64,000 nucleotides of DNA from Lentisphaerota bacterium (GTDB lineage: Bacteria > Verrucomicrobiota > Kiritimatiellia > RFP12 > JAAYNR01), in assembly GCA_016873675.1 (NCBI GenBank), contig VGWG01000002.1, forward strand, positions 16,347 through 80,346. Reading direction: 5' to 3'. Both the position numbers and the translations under genes were made by a program. The notes under the pieces were generated by a model. It saw only the letters and a program-made list of their open reading frames with translations, made no database searches and was not told the DNA's origin. Position 1 is the first letter of the stretch. Every line of letters starts with the position of its first letter. Of this stretch, positions 7,458 through 16,620 are shown one piece after another.

Positions 7458-9965
7458 ATGATCAAGCGGAGCAGCTATTTAAAGAGCGAGTGGGGAACGC
7501 TTCTCGGGCTGGGGCTGTTTGCCCTTTGCATGAGTTATGTCTTTTTTTCCGTACTGACTGAATATGCAGCTTTGGTTTCAGCGGATTCGGGCCCGTTCTA
7601 CAATCAGGCGCACGGGACGACGGTGTTGGAGGGGTTGCTGAACGGAGGGGGCTTCACGCCGCAACTTCTGTATTGGCTTGTTCTGCCTCCGCTCTATGTG
7701 CATGATTTGACCTATGTGATTGATTCATTGGTTTTGGCGCTGGCAGGCGTCTATTATCTGCGCGGCTGCCGGATCCACCCGCTGGCCGCCTGGTTTGGCG
7801 GATTGGCCCTGGGATTGAGCGGCTATACGTTTACGCTGTTTTCGGCGGGTCATCGCGGCTATTTTCACATGTTTTCCTGCGCGGTGTGGGCGTTCGGATT
7901 ATTGCTTCGCTGTTTTGAAACCAGAAGGCTCTTCTATTTCGCGATGCTGGGTCTGGTCTTTGCCTGGGGTTCGACTTATCAGCCCGACGTTCTGGTGCTG
8001 GTGGGCGGTCTGGCGGGCGCGTATGCGATGTGGCTGACCGTCCGGTCGCGGCGTGCGAACGAGGGGTTTTGGAAGACATCGGTTTCCGTCTGGCCCCGGT
8101 TCGTGATTTCGGTCCTGGTGCTGGCGTTGGTCGGGTATGGAGGGATTCGGACCGCGCTGACGACTCACATCGCCGGACGTGACGCGCAGATAGCGGGCGT
8201 TTCCGTGGAAGCACTGAAGAACAAGCCAGCTCCGGCGGCTCGGACGGAGGCGGATAAGCGCCAGCGCTGGTTTTTTGCCACCAATTGGAGCCTGCCACCG
8301 GAGGACATGCTGGAATTCGTCGTGCCCGGGGTGTTTGGCGACGAATCCATGCAGAAGCCCTATCCCTATTGGGGGCGGTTGGGACGTCCGAGCGACGAGG
8401 TGTTCCAGAAGGGTCGCATGATGCCGAATTATCGTCAGCATACGGTCTATCTAGGTGTGGTGTCGGTATTGTTTGCGATTTTCGGGGTCATGGCGTGGAT
8501 CGTCCGAAAAAGGGAGACCCCGCATGCGGCACGCCCTCCGATTCCCGATTCCCGATTCCCGGTTCCCGATCATGCGGATGTCCCGTTCTGGATGGCCGTG
8601 TGGGTCATCTGCCTGCTTTTGGCGATGGGGCGCTATACGCCGTTCTACCGGTTGTTCTTTTCCATCCCGTACATGGATTACATTCGCGCACCGGTGAAGT
8701 TCCTGCACCTGGTGGAGATTGCGACCGCCCTGCTGGCGGGATTCGGATTGGATCGTTTCATCCGGTCGGATCACGCGGGGGAGCGCCGCAGACTGGTGTG
8801 GCTGAGCGGCGGGCTGGCAGGCTTGTTGTTGATCGTTATGCTCGCGATGATGATTGCCAAACCATGGGCCATTCGTCATATCTCCGAATTGGGCCTAGGT
8901 CCCGTGGCGCGCGGGTTGGGCGACTATGCGGTGCATAATCTGATCCGCTCCGTTGGCTTTGCCGTGGCCGTCGCCGCTGCGGTTTGGCTGGTATCCCGAA
9001 AGGCGGGACGGCAGGCCACGTGGGCGGCCTGCGCGATTCTGATCCTCGCAGTCGTTGACCAGTCTATGGTCGCGCGCCGGTATGTCCGGGTGCTTGATAT
9101 GAAGCCGTTCTACCACGCGAACAGCGTGGTGCGGACGATTCAGAAGATACAGGATGGCCCCTACGTCGGCATGGTCAATTATGCCACGGCCAACGCCTTC
9201 ACCGAGGATTGGTTCAGCGCGGCGCTCGCCGTCGGGGGCATCCAGAATCGGGCACCCGCGCCGGGGGAGCAGGAAACTCCCCAGGGCAAGCTGTTCGTGG
9301 CACTGCAGCGGGATCCGCTCCGTCTCTGGCAGGTGTTTCGTGTCAACTACGTTGTGGCGACCCGACGGATGTGTGAGCCCTTCCTGCGGTCCGGCGTGTT
9401 GACGCCGGTGTTCGATTTTGACCTGGGGCCGGGGTTCGTGCGTCAGGTGCAGCCCCATGAGAAATCGCTCCTCCTGGCGCGGCTGCCGAACGCCCCGTCC
9501 GGTCCCCGTTTGCTGACCCGCTGGACGGGCGGTATTCCGGTGGATGAGCAGATTGCCGCGCTCGCCGGCGGAACAAACACTGTCACCGACGCGCCCGCAT
9601 CACCGGATTCGATGTCGTCTGATGCGGGGACGCTCCGCGTGGCTGCGGTCAGGGGCGTCGGCGGGAGCCTGTCCACGCGCATCCAGGTTTCTGCCAGGGT
9701 GGGGAGCCTGCTCGTCTTCGCCGAACGGTTGGCGGATGGACACGAGGTGCTGCTCGACGGAAAACGCGTTACGCGTTACGTGGTGGACGCCCTCTGGCCG
9801 GCGATGCTCATCCCGCCGGGAGAGCACACAGTTGTGCTCAGACACAAGCGGGCCTATGCCAGTCCGCTTGTGAGCGGAGCCACGGCGCTGACCATTCTGG
9901 CGTGGTGGATCGTCGTCCGGTGCGCGCCCCTCCGTCCGAAGCGAGATACTGGAAATCCGGCATGA
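7458..9965 (+). CDS. Large multi-pass membrane protein, YfhO/GT-C-like
   Basis: An 835-residue protein with about a dozen membrane helices in two blocks (about residues 15-260 and 320-540) followed by a soluble C-terminal region and a last membrane helix near residue 815. This layout, with a long periplasmic stretch after the first helix (ALVSADSGPFYNQ), resembles YfhO-type GT-C glycosyltransferases or polysaccharide polymerases. No acidic catalytic motif can be assigned with certainty. The gene follows a GT2 gene by 37 bases and overlaps the flippase gene by 4 bases (ATGA at 9962-9965), so it belongs to the export part of the locus. An unusual 7-base tandem repeat lies in the coding sequence at 8540-8570, in a loop between two helices. 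No separate Wzy candidate is visible, so this is the best polymerase candidate. Confidence 0.7.
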   Translation: MIKRSSYLKSEWGTLLGLGLFALCMSYVFFSVLTEYAALVSADSGPFYNQAHGTTVLEGLLNGGGFTPQLLYWLVLPPLYVHDLTYVIDSLVLALAGVYYLRGCRIHPLAAWFGGLALGLSGYTFTLFSAGHRGYFHMFSCAVWAFGLLLRCFETRRLFYFAMLGLVFAWGSTYQPDVLVLVGGLAGAYAMWLTVRSRRANEGFWKTSVSVWPRFVISVLVLALVGYGGIRTALTTHIAGRDAQIAGVSVEALKNKPAPAARTEADKRQRWFFATNWSLPPEDMLEFVVPGVFGDESMQKPYPYWGRLGRPSDEVFQKGRMMPNYRQHTVYLGVVSVLFAIFGVMAWIVRKRETPHAARPPIPDSRFPVPDHADVPFWMAVWVICLLLAMGRYTPFYRLFFSIPYMDYIRAPVKFLHLVEIATALLAGFGLDRFIRSDHAGERRRLVWLSGGLAGLLLIVMLAMMIAKPWAIRHISELGLGPVARGLGDYAVHNLIRSVGFAVAVAAAVWLVSRKAGRQATWAACAILILAVVDQSMVARRYVRVLDMKPFYHANSVVRTIQKIQDGPYVGMVNYATANAFTEDWFSAALAVGGIQNRAPAPGEQETPQGKLFVALQRDPLRLWQVFRVNYVVATRRMCEPFLRSGVLTPVFDFDLGPGFVRQVQPHEKSLLLARLPNAPSGPRLLTRWTGGIPVDEQIAALAGGTNTVTDAPASPDSMSSDAGTLRVAAVRGVGGSLSTRIQVSARVGSLLVFAERLADGHEVLLDGKRVTRYVVDALWPAMLIPPGEHTVVLRHKRAYASPLVSGATALTILAWWIVVRCAPLRPKRDTGNPA
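8540..8570 (+). repeat. 7-base TTCCCGA tandem repeat inside a coding region
   Basis: Four near-perfect copies of a 7-base unit (consensus ATTCCCG) in a row. Because 7 is not a multiple of 3 the frame rotates through the repeat and encodes a Pro/Asp/Ser/Arg/Phe-rich segment (about residues 361-372) of the YfhO-like protein. The open frame is kept. Confidence 0.85.
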
Positions 9966-11338
9966 TAGCCCTCAAGAACAAAATCAAAGCCTGGATGGGC
10001 GAGCTGTGGTGGTATTCGATCATCCTGTTCGTTGCCCAGCGCTTCGGCGACGTGCTGAACATTTACATCGGCCTGTGGCTGGTGCCGAAGTACGTCGCGC
10101 AAGACCAGCTCGGAGCGCTGCTGCCGCTCACGCAGATCGCGGGTGTGCTGGGCCTGCCCCTGGCCATCATTCTGACGCCATTCAGCAAGTTCATCAACAC
10201 CTTCGGCGCCAAAGAAGAATATGGCAAGATTAAGGCGCTCCTGCTGGACGTATTGGCGGTGGTGGGGATATCCTCGGTGGTCATCGGCCTTTACACGTGG
10301 CACGCGGCTCCCTTGATCTTCGAACGTCTGCGCATCAGCTCCACGCGATTGATCTGGCTCATCTGCGGTATCACGGTCACATCCCTGGTGATACCCCTGA
10401 TCAACGGCGTCCTATCCTCACTAAAGAGATTTCGACTCCTGAGCATCACCGGATTTGTTTCGACGCCGATCCGCCTGGCGGTCTTGCTGCTTCTATTGCC
10501 GATTTCGGGGCTGCTGGGGTATTTTGCTTCCCAACTCGCATTGAATCTAGTGATTTGTTTGATCGCTTGTTGGGGCCTGCGGGGACTCATCTCCCGCGAG
10601 ATCAAGCGGGAATCCTATTTCTCCCACGGCCGGGAAATGATCGCCTATACGCTGCCATTTGTGATCATGACCGGCGTGGGATCCCTCGCTTCGGCGGTGC
10701 AGTATCTGGTCATCCGTCAACGCCTGCCCGATGTGGAATCGGCCGCTTTCTACTTCTGCTCCCGATTCGCGGAGGTACCCAACATGATCTGGGCCTCCAT
10801 AGGCACGGTCTTCTTTCCTCACATATCGGATGCGTTTGAGAAAGGCAAGAGCACGCAACGCATGCTCATTAACGTTCTGGCCATCAGCGTGGTCGGCGGG
10901 GGCATCATCGCCTTGCTGCTCGGCGTCAGCATGGGATGGGTGTTCGCTCAGGTCGGTTCATGGGCGGTGTACCGGCCCTATGCCTATTTGACGGGTTGGC
11001 TCGCCCTGACCAATGTTTTTCGCATCGGATACACCATCTTTGTGATCCATGAGATTGCCTGCCGCCGTTTTGGTTTTCTTTTCTATTCGGTGCCGCTGGC
11101 CCTCGTTGAGGCGCTGATCCTGGTCGCGCTGACCGGATACGGCTTCTTCACGCCTTACCTGCCAGGATCGTGGGTCGAATGGATGGGATCGCTTCGGGCC
11201 GCGCGCATCGCGTTCATTGTCTGGGTGATGCTGGCGTCGGCACTCGCTCAATTTATTGGTATTCTTGTTCAGTTTATGCGTGAAAATAGCGGGAACTTGT
11301 GTTGCACCGACGGACAGCGGATAGGAGTGTCTTTGTGA
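9962..11338 (+). CDS. Polysaccharide flippase (Wzx/MATE-like)
   Basis: A 458-residue membrane protein with about 12 helices spread evenly over its length, the standard layout of the MVF/oligosaccharidyl-lipid flippase family. The N-terminal amphipathic stretch KNKIKAWMGELWWYS precedes the first helix, and charged loops such as FSKFINTFGAKEEYGK (about residues 75-90) fit the family. It would move lipid-linked oligosaccharide units across the inner membrane. Both ends overlap neighbours by 4 bases (ATGA with the YfhO-like gene, GTGA with the FkbM gene), so it is translationally coupled in the polysaccharide operon. The specific substrate cannot be deduced. Confidence 0.82.
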   Translation: MIALKNKIKAWMGELWWYSIILFVAQRFGDVLNIYIGLWLVPKYVAQDQLGALLPLTQIAGVLGLPLAIILTPFSKFINTFGAKEEYGKIKALLLDVLAVVGISSVVIGLYTWHAAPLIFERLRISSTRLIWLICGITVTSLVIPLINGVLSSLKRFRLLSITGFVSTPIRLAVLLLLLPISGLLGYFASQLALNLVICLIACWGLRGLISREIKRESYFSHGREMIAYTLPFVIMTGVGSLASAVQYLVIRQRLPDVESAAFYFCSRFAEVPNMIWASIGTVFFPHISDAFEKGKSTQRMLINVLAISVVGGGIIALLLGVSMGWVFAQVGSWAVYRPYAYLTGWLALTNVFRIGYTIFVIHEIACRRFGFLFYSVPLALVEALILVALTGYGFFTPYLPGSWVEWMGSLRAARIAFIVWVMLASALAQFIGILVQFMRENSGNLCCTDGQRIGVSL

Positions 11339-12162
11339 ATCCATTGACCAAATTGGGGTTGGATGTGCTCGCGCTCGGAAACGTGTACCCCACTTTTCTG
11401 ACGGACAAGACCACCGTTCAAGCGTTCATGCGAAGGCTGCATCCTGTTTCGACGGACAAGCCTCTGATTCGCATGGGGCCGGCAGGTGACGGCGGCTATC
11501 TGGTTCCGGACGATCTGGCGGGGATCGAGGCCTGTTTCTCGCCGGGTGTGGCGTCCTCTTCAGGATTTGAAAAGGACTGCGCCGATCTCGGGATGAAGGT
11601 GTTCCTCGCGGATCGGTCGGTTGACCAGCCCGCCGAGATGCACGAGCAGTTCTTTTTCACCAAAAAGTACATCGGCGTAACAACAAACGAAGACTTTATG
11701 ACGCTGGATGACTGGGTCGATGCATCATTGCCAGGCTCACAAACCGATCTGCTCCTGCAAATCGACATCGAGGGCTATGAATATGAGGTGTTTCTGGCCC
11801 TGTCAGACCGCTTGATGCACAGGTTCAGGATCATCGTGGTGGAGTTTCATGCCATGGGACAGATTTTTAATCTGCCTTTTTTTCGATTGGCCTCTCGCGC
11901 GTTCGATAAAATCCTGCAGAGCCACACCTGTGTGCACATCCATCCCAACAGTTGTTGTGAGCCTTTGAATATTCGAGGATTTGTCATTCCATCGGTGGCC
12001 GAGTTTACCTTTCTGCGGAAGGACCGGATATCCAATCCTTCGTATGCCCGCACGTTCCCGCATCCATTGGATGCGAATAATACGGACAAGCCCACTTTTC
12101 CATTGCCACAATGCTGGTACAGTAACGCGCCGATGAATAGCAATCCGAATCTCGGAAAGTAA
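11335..12162 (+). CDS. FkbM family methyltransferase
   Basis: A 275-residue protein with the FkbM SAM-methyltransferase signature: a glycine-rich start GPAGDGGYLVPDD (about residues 45-57), the 'DLLLQIDIEGYEYEVF' segment (about 137-152) that holds the family's conserved acidic residues, and 'VVEFHAM' (about 168-174). It would add an O-methyl group to a sugar of the surface glycan. The GTG at 11335 is chosen because an AGGAG site lies about 10 bases upstream and the codon overlaps the flippase stop (GTGA). The C-terminal 70 residues (PHPLDANNTDKP and following) look like the less conserved tail seen in polysaccharide-locus members. Confidence 0.82.
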   Translation: MNPLTKLGLDVLALGNVYPTFLTDKTTVQAFMRRLHPVSTDKPLIRMGPAGDGGYLVPDDLAGIEACFSPGVASSSGFEKDCADLGMKVFLADRSVDQPAEMHEQFFFTKKYIGVTTNEDFMTLDDWVDASLPGSQTDLLLQIDIEGYEYEVFLALSDRLMHRFRIIVVEFHAMGQIFNLPFFRLASRAFDKILQSHTCVHIHPNSCCEPLNIRGFVIPSVAEFTFLRKDRISNPSYARTFPHPLDANNTDKPTFPLPQCWYSNAPMNSNPNLGK

Positions 12163-12166
12163 CTTC

Positions 12167-13207
12167 ATGGATACTCCACGTCCCATCATTGCAATCAATT
12201 ATTACTTCAACGCCGAGGAACTGAACAACCGCATCTTTGCATCGGATTGCAGGTCGGCTAAGGCGGTTGGATTGAAGGCTTTTCGTACATTTATGGGCAA
12301 AAGAGACGTGGAGGTTGTCACGCTCGACACGGTGGACTTTCACGATGCGAACGTAAAGTATGTTCTTTACTTCGAATACAATTGGCGTATGTTGAAGCGC
12401 GATCCGTTCTTGGACAAGATACCCTATCAGAAACGCGCATTGGTCTTGTTGGAGCCTGCTAATGTCAATCCATCCATGTACTATACCGATTTTTTGCGCA
12501 AGCGATTTCATGTGGTGTTCACATGGGACTTGAAACTGCTCGCCAAGCATCCGCGCTATGCACAGATCAACGTCCCGGTCGGAGCGGAGCCTCGATCTTA
12601 TCGTTGCAACCGATTTCGTGATTACTCGTTTAGCAACAAGAAACTTCTGGTTGCCGTCAGCGCCAATCGTGGCGGATACATGCCGCAATCCATTCACAGC
12701 TATAACGCCCGGCGAAAGGCCTATCGGTTCTTCGAAAAATACTATCCAGCACATTTTGATTTGTATGGCCTTTGGTGGGATCAACCGCGAAACATTTTTG
12801 AAAAACGGTTTGGATATTCGCCGTTTCGAAATTGGCGAGGAACGATTTCAGGATCATGGGACGAGAAAGTCAATGTGATCGCCAAATACAAGTTTGCTCT
12901 TTGTTTTGAAAACAACGTATCCCAGGATGGGTACATTAGTGAAAAAATCATTGACTGTTTCTGCGCCCGCTGCGTGCCCGTGTATTACGGTTCAACTATA
13001 ACTGATCAACGGATACCCAGAGACACCTACGTTGACTTTCGTGATTTTCCTGATCTTGAAACGCTTGCCCGTTTTCTCAACGAGGTTGACGAGGAACGTC
13101 ACCAACAATACATCGAGGCCATTGACCGATTTATGATCAGTGTACAATCGGACTTCTTTTCTACGGATCATTTTCATCAGGTTATTGCTGATCGACTGAT
13201 CGGTTGA
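12167..13207 (+). CDS. Glycosyltransferase family 10 (fucosyltransferase-like)
   Basis: A 346-residue cytoplasmic enzyme. The C-terminal half carries the GT10 signature: KYKFALCFENN (about residues 244-254), SEKIIDCF (about 263-270) and VPVYYGS (about 275-281), which in alpha-1,3/1,4-fucosyltransferases bind GDP-fucose. The N-terminal half is divergent, so donor specificity could be fucose or a related deoxysugar. A GGAAAG site precedes the ATG, 4 bases after the FkbM stop. The DNA from here to about 17.5 kb is clearly more AT-rich than the flanks, which points to horizontal acquisition of this part of the locus. Confidence 0.82.
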   Translation: MDTPRPIIAINYYFNAEELNNRIFASDCRSAKAVGLKAFRTFMGKRDVEVVTLDTVDFHDANVKYVLYFEYNWRMLKRDPFLDKIPYQKRALVLLEPANVNPSMYYTDFLRKRFHVVFTWDLKLLAKHPRYAQINVPVGAEPRSYRCNRFRDYSFSNKKLLVAVSANRGGYMPQSIHSYNARRKAYRFFEKYYPAHFDLYGLWWDQPRNIFEKRFGYSPFRNWRGTISGSWDEKVNVIAKYKFALCFENNVSQDGYISEKIIDCFCARCVPVYYGSTITDQRIPRDTYVDFRDFPDLETLARFLNEVDEERHQQYIEAIDRFMISVQSDFFSTDHFHQVIADRLIG

Positions 13208-13221
13208 TGGTCTTCGGATTT

Positions 13222-13250
13222 CATTGATAAAACCTGTTTAAGAGTATAAC
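13222..13250 (+). promoter_or_regulatory. Possible internal promoter in the polysaccharide locus
   Basis: CATTGA (13222-13227) and TATAAC (13245-13250), 17 bases apart, lie in the 128-base gap before the next glycosyltransferase, one of the few real gaps in the locus. The -35 is poor. Confidence 0.35.
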
Positions 13251-13335
13251 AACCTGTTGTATTATTAGTCACAAGGGATGCGTTACAGGTCAACAAACGA
13301 ACACAACATAAATTAGCGTGCCACATGGGAGAGCT

Positions 13336-14331
13336 ATGAGCAGAATCAGAGTCACCGTCGGTATACCCACCTATAATCGGGTTCAGGAACTGTCTTTCTT
13401 AATGGATAGCGTGCTGTCGCAAATGCGTGATCGCTTCCAGGGACAAATCGAGATACTCGTGGCAGACGATATGTCAACTGACACGACACGTGCGGTCGTG
13501 CAGGAATATGCAGACAGATATCCTGACATGATATCCTATCGCTATAACGAAAAGAATCTGGGGTATTCGCGTAATGTAGATTCCGTGATCTGCAACGCAA
13601 AAGGGGAGTTTGTATTACTGATGGGGGATGATGACGCCCTTGAGGAGAATGCGCTTTCGACCCTGTGGGATATTCTGGACAGTCATGATGATCTGGGGGT
13701 GGTGATTCTGGGGGAAACGCCGTACGACCCCCAGCTAAAAGCGCCTCTGGCAGATCCGGAAAAACAGTTGAATAAGGCGGGAGGAGTACTCTATCGTCCG
13801 GGCCTCGATTATGTGCGGGAAAGGCGCAGATTCACCCCGGCATTAATATCAGGGTGTGTGCTGAAGCGCGATGCGTGGCTCCAATCTGGCGCCTCTGATT
13901 TCTACGACACTATTTCTATCCATATTCTATGTGCCATGCGCATTCTTCTCACGCACGCGCTTTATTTCTCAAATGTTCCCGCGATCAAATACAGGACCAG
14001 CGGAGTCGGCGGGGATGTCTGGACGAAAGACAGCATCTACCCGTTCGCCTTTGATCTTGGTTATCTTGTTGGGTGTCGGGGTATTCAAGCGACTTACCCT
14101 GCAAAATTACACCGGTATTTGCATCGACAGGCGATGCGATCAATCGTTTATCTCATCATGCGGCAGAAATCAACACAAGGTCCCATCCATGTGCGCCTCC
14201 TGCGTATGCGTTTGCAGGAGTTGGCGGACAAGCGGGATCCCCTCACATGGTTGGCGTTCCTGCTCTTGCGCTTGCCTCGTTGGTTAATCCGTATTTTGAT
14301 GGTGTTAAGCATGAAAGCTCGGCACTCTTAA
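13336..14331 (+). CDS. Glycosyltransferase family 2
   Basis: A 331-residue GT-A enzyme. VTVGIPTYNRVQEL (residues 5-18) starts the fold, ILVADDMSTD (about 41-50) holds the nucleotide-binding aspartates, NLGYSRNVD (about 76-84) follows, and the catalytic metal site is LLMGDDDAL (about 97-105). The C-terminal part has helices but no obvious membrane anchor apart from a hydrophobic stretch near residues 300-320. The ATG at 13336, with GGGAGAG upstream, is preferred to an in-frame GTG 6 codons earlier. It follows the 128-base gap and starts a run of AT-rich genes. Sugar specificity is unknown. Confidence 0.85.
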   Translation: MSRIRVTVGIPTYNRVQELSFLMDSVLSQMRDRFQGQIEILVADDMSTDTTRAVVQEYADRYPDMISYRYNEKNLGYSRNVDSVICNAKGEFVLLMGDDDALEENALSTLWDILDSHDDLGVVILGETPYDPQLKAPLADPEKQLNKAGGVLYRPGLDYVRERRRFTPALISGCVLKRDAWLQSGASDFYDTISIHILCAMRILLTHALYFSNVPAIKYRTSGVGGDVWTKDSIYPFAFDLGYLVGCRGIQATYPAKLHRYLHRQAMRSIVYLIMRQKSTQGPIHVRLLRMRLQELADKRDPLTWLAFLLLRLPRWLIRILMVLSMKARHS

Positions 14332-14374
14332 TGGTATAGAGAGTCCTATTTGAACGGGAAGGCGTAATTCGTCT

Positions 14375-15175
14375 ATGAGAACCATCGACTCATTCCGGCA
14401 TTATGCGTGGATAACAAGTCAAATGCTTGGAATCTCACCGCGTTCCCTTGTGCATTCGATAAAAGGGTTGCCGACATTTCTGAATAATCGACAAAGGTTC
14501 TTGAAGCAATATCGGAGCGCCAGATCCGACTTTGCATGGGGGCATACGTATCCGTGTCTTGAGGATCGCTATCTAGCGAGTGGAGCGGCGAGTGGACACT
14601 ATTTTCATCAAGATTTGCTTGTTGCTCAAATGATCGCTCTTAACACGCCCATTAAGCACGTCGATATAGGATCCCGGGTCGATGGTTTTGTTGCACATGT
14701 AGCATCATTTCGAGAAATCGAGGTTATGGATATTCGAAAGCAGGACAAACAAATAAGGAACATTATTTTTAAACAAGCCGACCTCATGGATATGAATTTT
14801 AGCACTATTGATTACTGCGACTCCGTCTCTGCATTGCACAGTCTCGAACATTTTGGCCTTGGTCGGTACGGAGACACGGTGAATAGCGATGGGCATCTCG
14901 TTGGTTTTAATAATATATTCCGAATCCTCAAGCGCGGAGGACGATTCTACTTTTCCGTCCCAATCGGACGGTCGCGAATAGAGTTTAATGCTCATCGTGT
15001 GTTCTCATTGCAATACTTGCTGGATATTATTAATCCGTATTACACAATCAATAGTTATTCGTATGTCAACGATATCGGGGAATTAGTTGAAAATTTGCCA
15101 TTAACTGGGTCGGCTATCACCACGAATTGCGGATGCCACTGGGGGTGTGGCATATTTGAACTGATCAAGCGGTAG
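14375..15175 (+). CDS. DUF268 protein, SAM-methyltransferase-like
   Basis: A 266-residue protein of the DUF268 family, which is methyltransferase-like. Visible markers: CLEDRY (about residues 62-67), ASGHYFHQDL (about 72-81), HVDIGSRVDGFVAHV (about 95-109), SLEHFGLGRYGD (about 156-167) and the C-terminal CGCHWGCGIFEL (about 251-262). The 'HVDIGSR' strand corresponds to the SAM-binding glycine motif of class I methyltransferases. A second copy with the same motifs lies at 23390-24226. Its role in glycan assembly is not known; O-methylation or another modification of the polymer is an inference from context. Confidence 0.8.
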   Translation: MRTIDSFRHYAWITSQMLGISPRSLVHSIKGLPTFLNNRQRFLKQYRSARSDFAWGHTYPCLEDRYLASGAASGHYFHQDLLVAQMIALNTPIKHVDIGSRVDGFVAHVASFREIEVMDIRKQDKQIRNIIFKQADLMDMNFSTIDYCDSVSALHSLEHFGLGRYGDTVNSDGHLVGFNNIFRILKRGGRFYFSVPIGRSRIEFNAHRVFSLQYLLDIINPYYTINSYSYVNDIGELVENLPLTGSAITTNCGCHWGCGIFELIKR

Positions 15176-15224
15176 TGCATAACGAACACCAACGTCAATC
15201 TATCTTTATATAGTGACAATCACC

Positions 15225-16589
15225 ATGGATAATGCCTACATAAAGCTTCATCCGATTCCCGATGTGAAACAGCGCTGTCCTTTTTGCGGATTGGGGCTGC
15301 GTGTGATAGGTTGGTGCATGCCAGGCATGTGGACCATGGCTGACATGCGTTGTGATAAATGCACTCAATCTTTTTGGGGAGACCTTCCGGTCGGGCATGC
15401 GCTATATGCGCCGTTGATATTGGAACAAACATCTGGGGATGTCTTCTCCCGAACAGTCGGACTGGATATTCCGTTACGCGATTCCTATGCCAATCCGTCG
15501 TCGGAGAAAGTTGCGTTTACGGTTGAAGAATTTCGACTTGCGAAGAAACCTGTGCTTCTGAACTGTTTAGATTTCTTGTACGGGCACTCCCTGCTTAAAC
15601 TCCTCAATGCCCAAGGAGTTATGGATGCACATCCATATTTGGATTTAATCGTATTGGTTCCACCCATGTTACGGTGGATGGTTCCAGACGGCGTTGCCGC
15701 GATCTGGACGATTGCATTGCCCCTTCGACGGGGAACAGAATGGAATACGTGGATTGGGGCTGAAATAAGCAGACGCATTACTCCATACCAAGAGGCATGG
15801 ATCAGTGTTGCGTACCCGCATCACCCATGTTGTGATATTAGCCGATTTACGAAGCAGAGACCCTTTCCTCGTAACGAATGGCCGCTACGATTGAATTCCC
15901 CTCGCATCACATTTGTTTGGCGGGAGGAGAGCAGTCGTATGTGGGTCCGCTCGAATCGCTTTTCTTGGCATTGGAATGTCCTTAAAGAACAATTGCATCG
16001 TTGCATAAGGAATACGGAGACTTCAACGAAAGAGGACGGGGTTGCAAAGTTATCGGCAAATCACGAAGTTCACTACTTGCAACGATTGATGCGGATATAT
16101 TTTAAACTGCGCCGTATAACGCTTACGCGATGGGAAATATGGCGACAGCGTCAGCAGATGATTCGAACCTTCCGATTGATTCGGCAAAAATTTCCCGCAG
16201 CGCGATTCTCGGTTGTCGGTTTCGCGAAGCCGGAGTCTCTCCCCCATTGGATAGAGGATTTGCGAGTATCACGGATGGATAATGCAACCGAACGAATTTG
16301 GTGCCTTGCGTATGCAGATAGTCATGTCGTCATCGGCACGCACGGATCAAATATGATTCTACCAACAGCGCATGCAGGATCGGCAATTATTCTCATGCCT
16401 GCTGATCGGTGGGGCGTTTTTTTACAGGACACACTTGTTGATGCCATGGATCCTAGAGATGCTCTGTTTCACTACCGCTCTTTACCCTGCTCGGTGGCTC
16501 CCGAAGATGTCGCAAATAATGTTGTTTTTTTGTTGAATCATCAACCATATTTTTGGGCTACCAATCATGCTCGACGTCTGAATCGCTGA
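15225..16589 (+). CDS. Zinc-ribbon protein with GT61-like C-terminal part, function uncertain
   Basis: A 454-residue protein. An N-terminal zinc-ribbon-like motif is visible: CPFCG (about residues 18-22) paired with CDKC (about 45-48). The C-terminal part contains 'VVIGTHGSNMILPTAHAG' (about 368-385), which resembles the 'H-G-a-x-l' segment of GT61 (DUF563) glycosyltransferases, but the match is partial. The start is uncertain: ATG 15225 and GTG 15213 both lack a good RBS. The gene is AT-rich like its neighbours and sits between two methyltransferase-like genes in the polysaccharide locus. Unrecognised glycosyltransferase is the most likely identity. Confidence 0.6.
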   Translation: MDNAYIKLHPIPDVKQRCPFCGLGLRVIGWCMPGMWTMADMRCDKCTQSFWGDLPVGHALYAPLILEQTSGDVFSRTVGLDIPLRDSYANPSSEKVAFTVEEFRLAKKPVLLNCLDFLYGHSLLKLLNAQGVMDAHPYLDLIVLVPPMLRWMVPDGVAAIWTIALPLRRGTEWNTWIGAEISRRITPYQEAWISVAYPHHPCCDISRFTKQRPFPRNEWPLRLNSPRITFVWREESSRMWVRSNRFSWHWNVLKEQLHRCIRNTETSTKEDGVAKLSANHEVHYLQRLMRIYFKLRRITLTRWEIWRQRQQMIRTFRLIRQKFPAARFSVVGFAKPESLPHWIEDLRVSRMDNATERIWCLAYADSHVVIGTHGSNMILPTAHAGSAIILMPADRWGVFLQDTLVDAMDPRDALFHYRSLPCSVAPEDVANNVVFLLNHQPYFWATNHARRLNR

Positions 16590-16620
16590 CAGATGTCTGA
16601 CGCTTTCTACAGGATACGAT

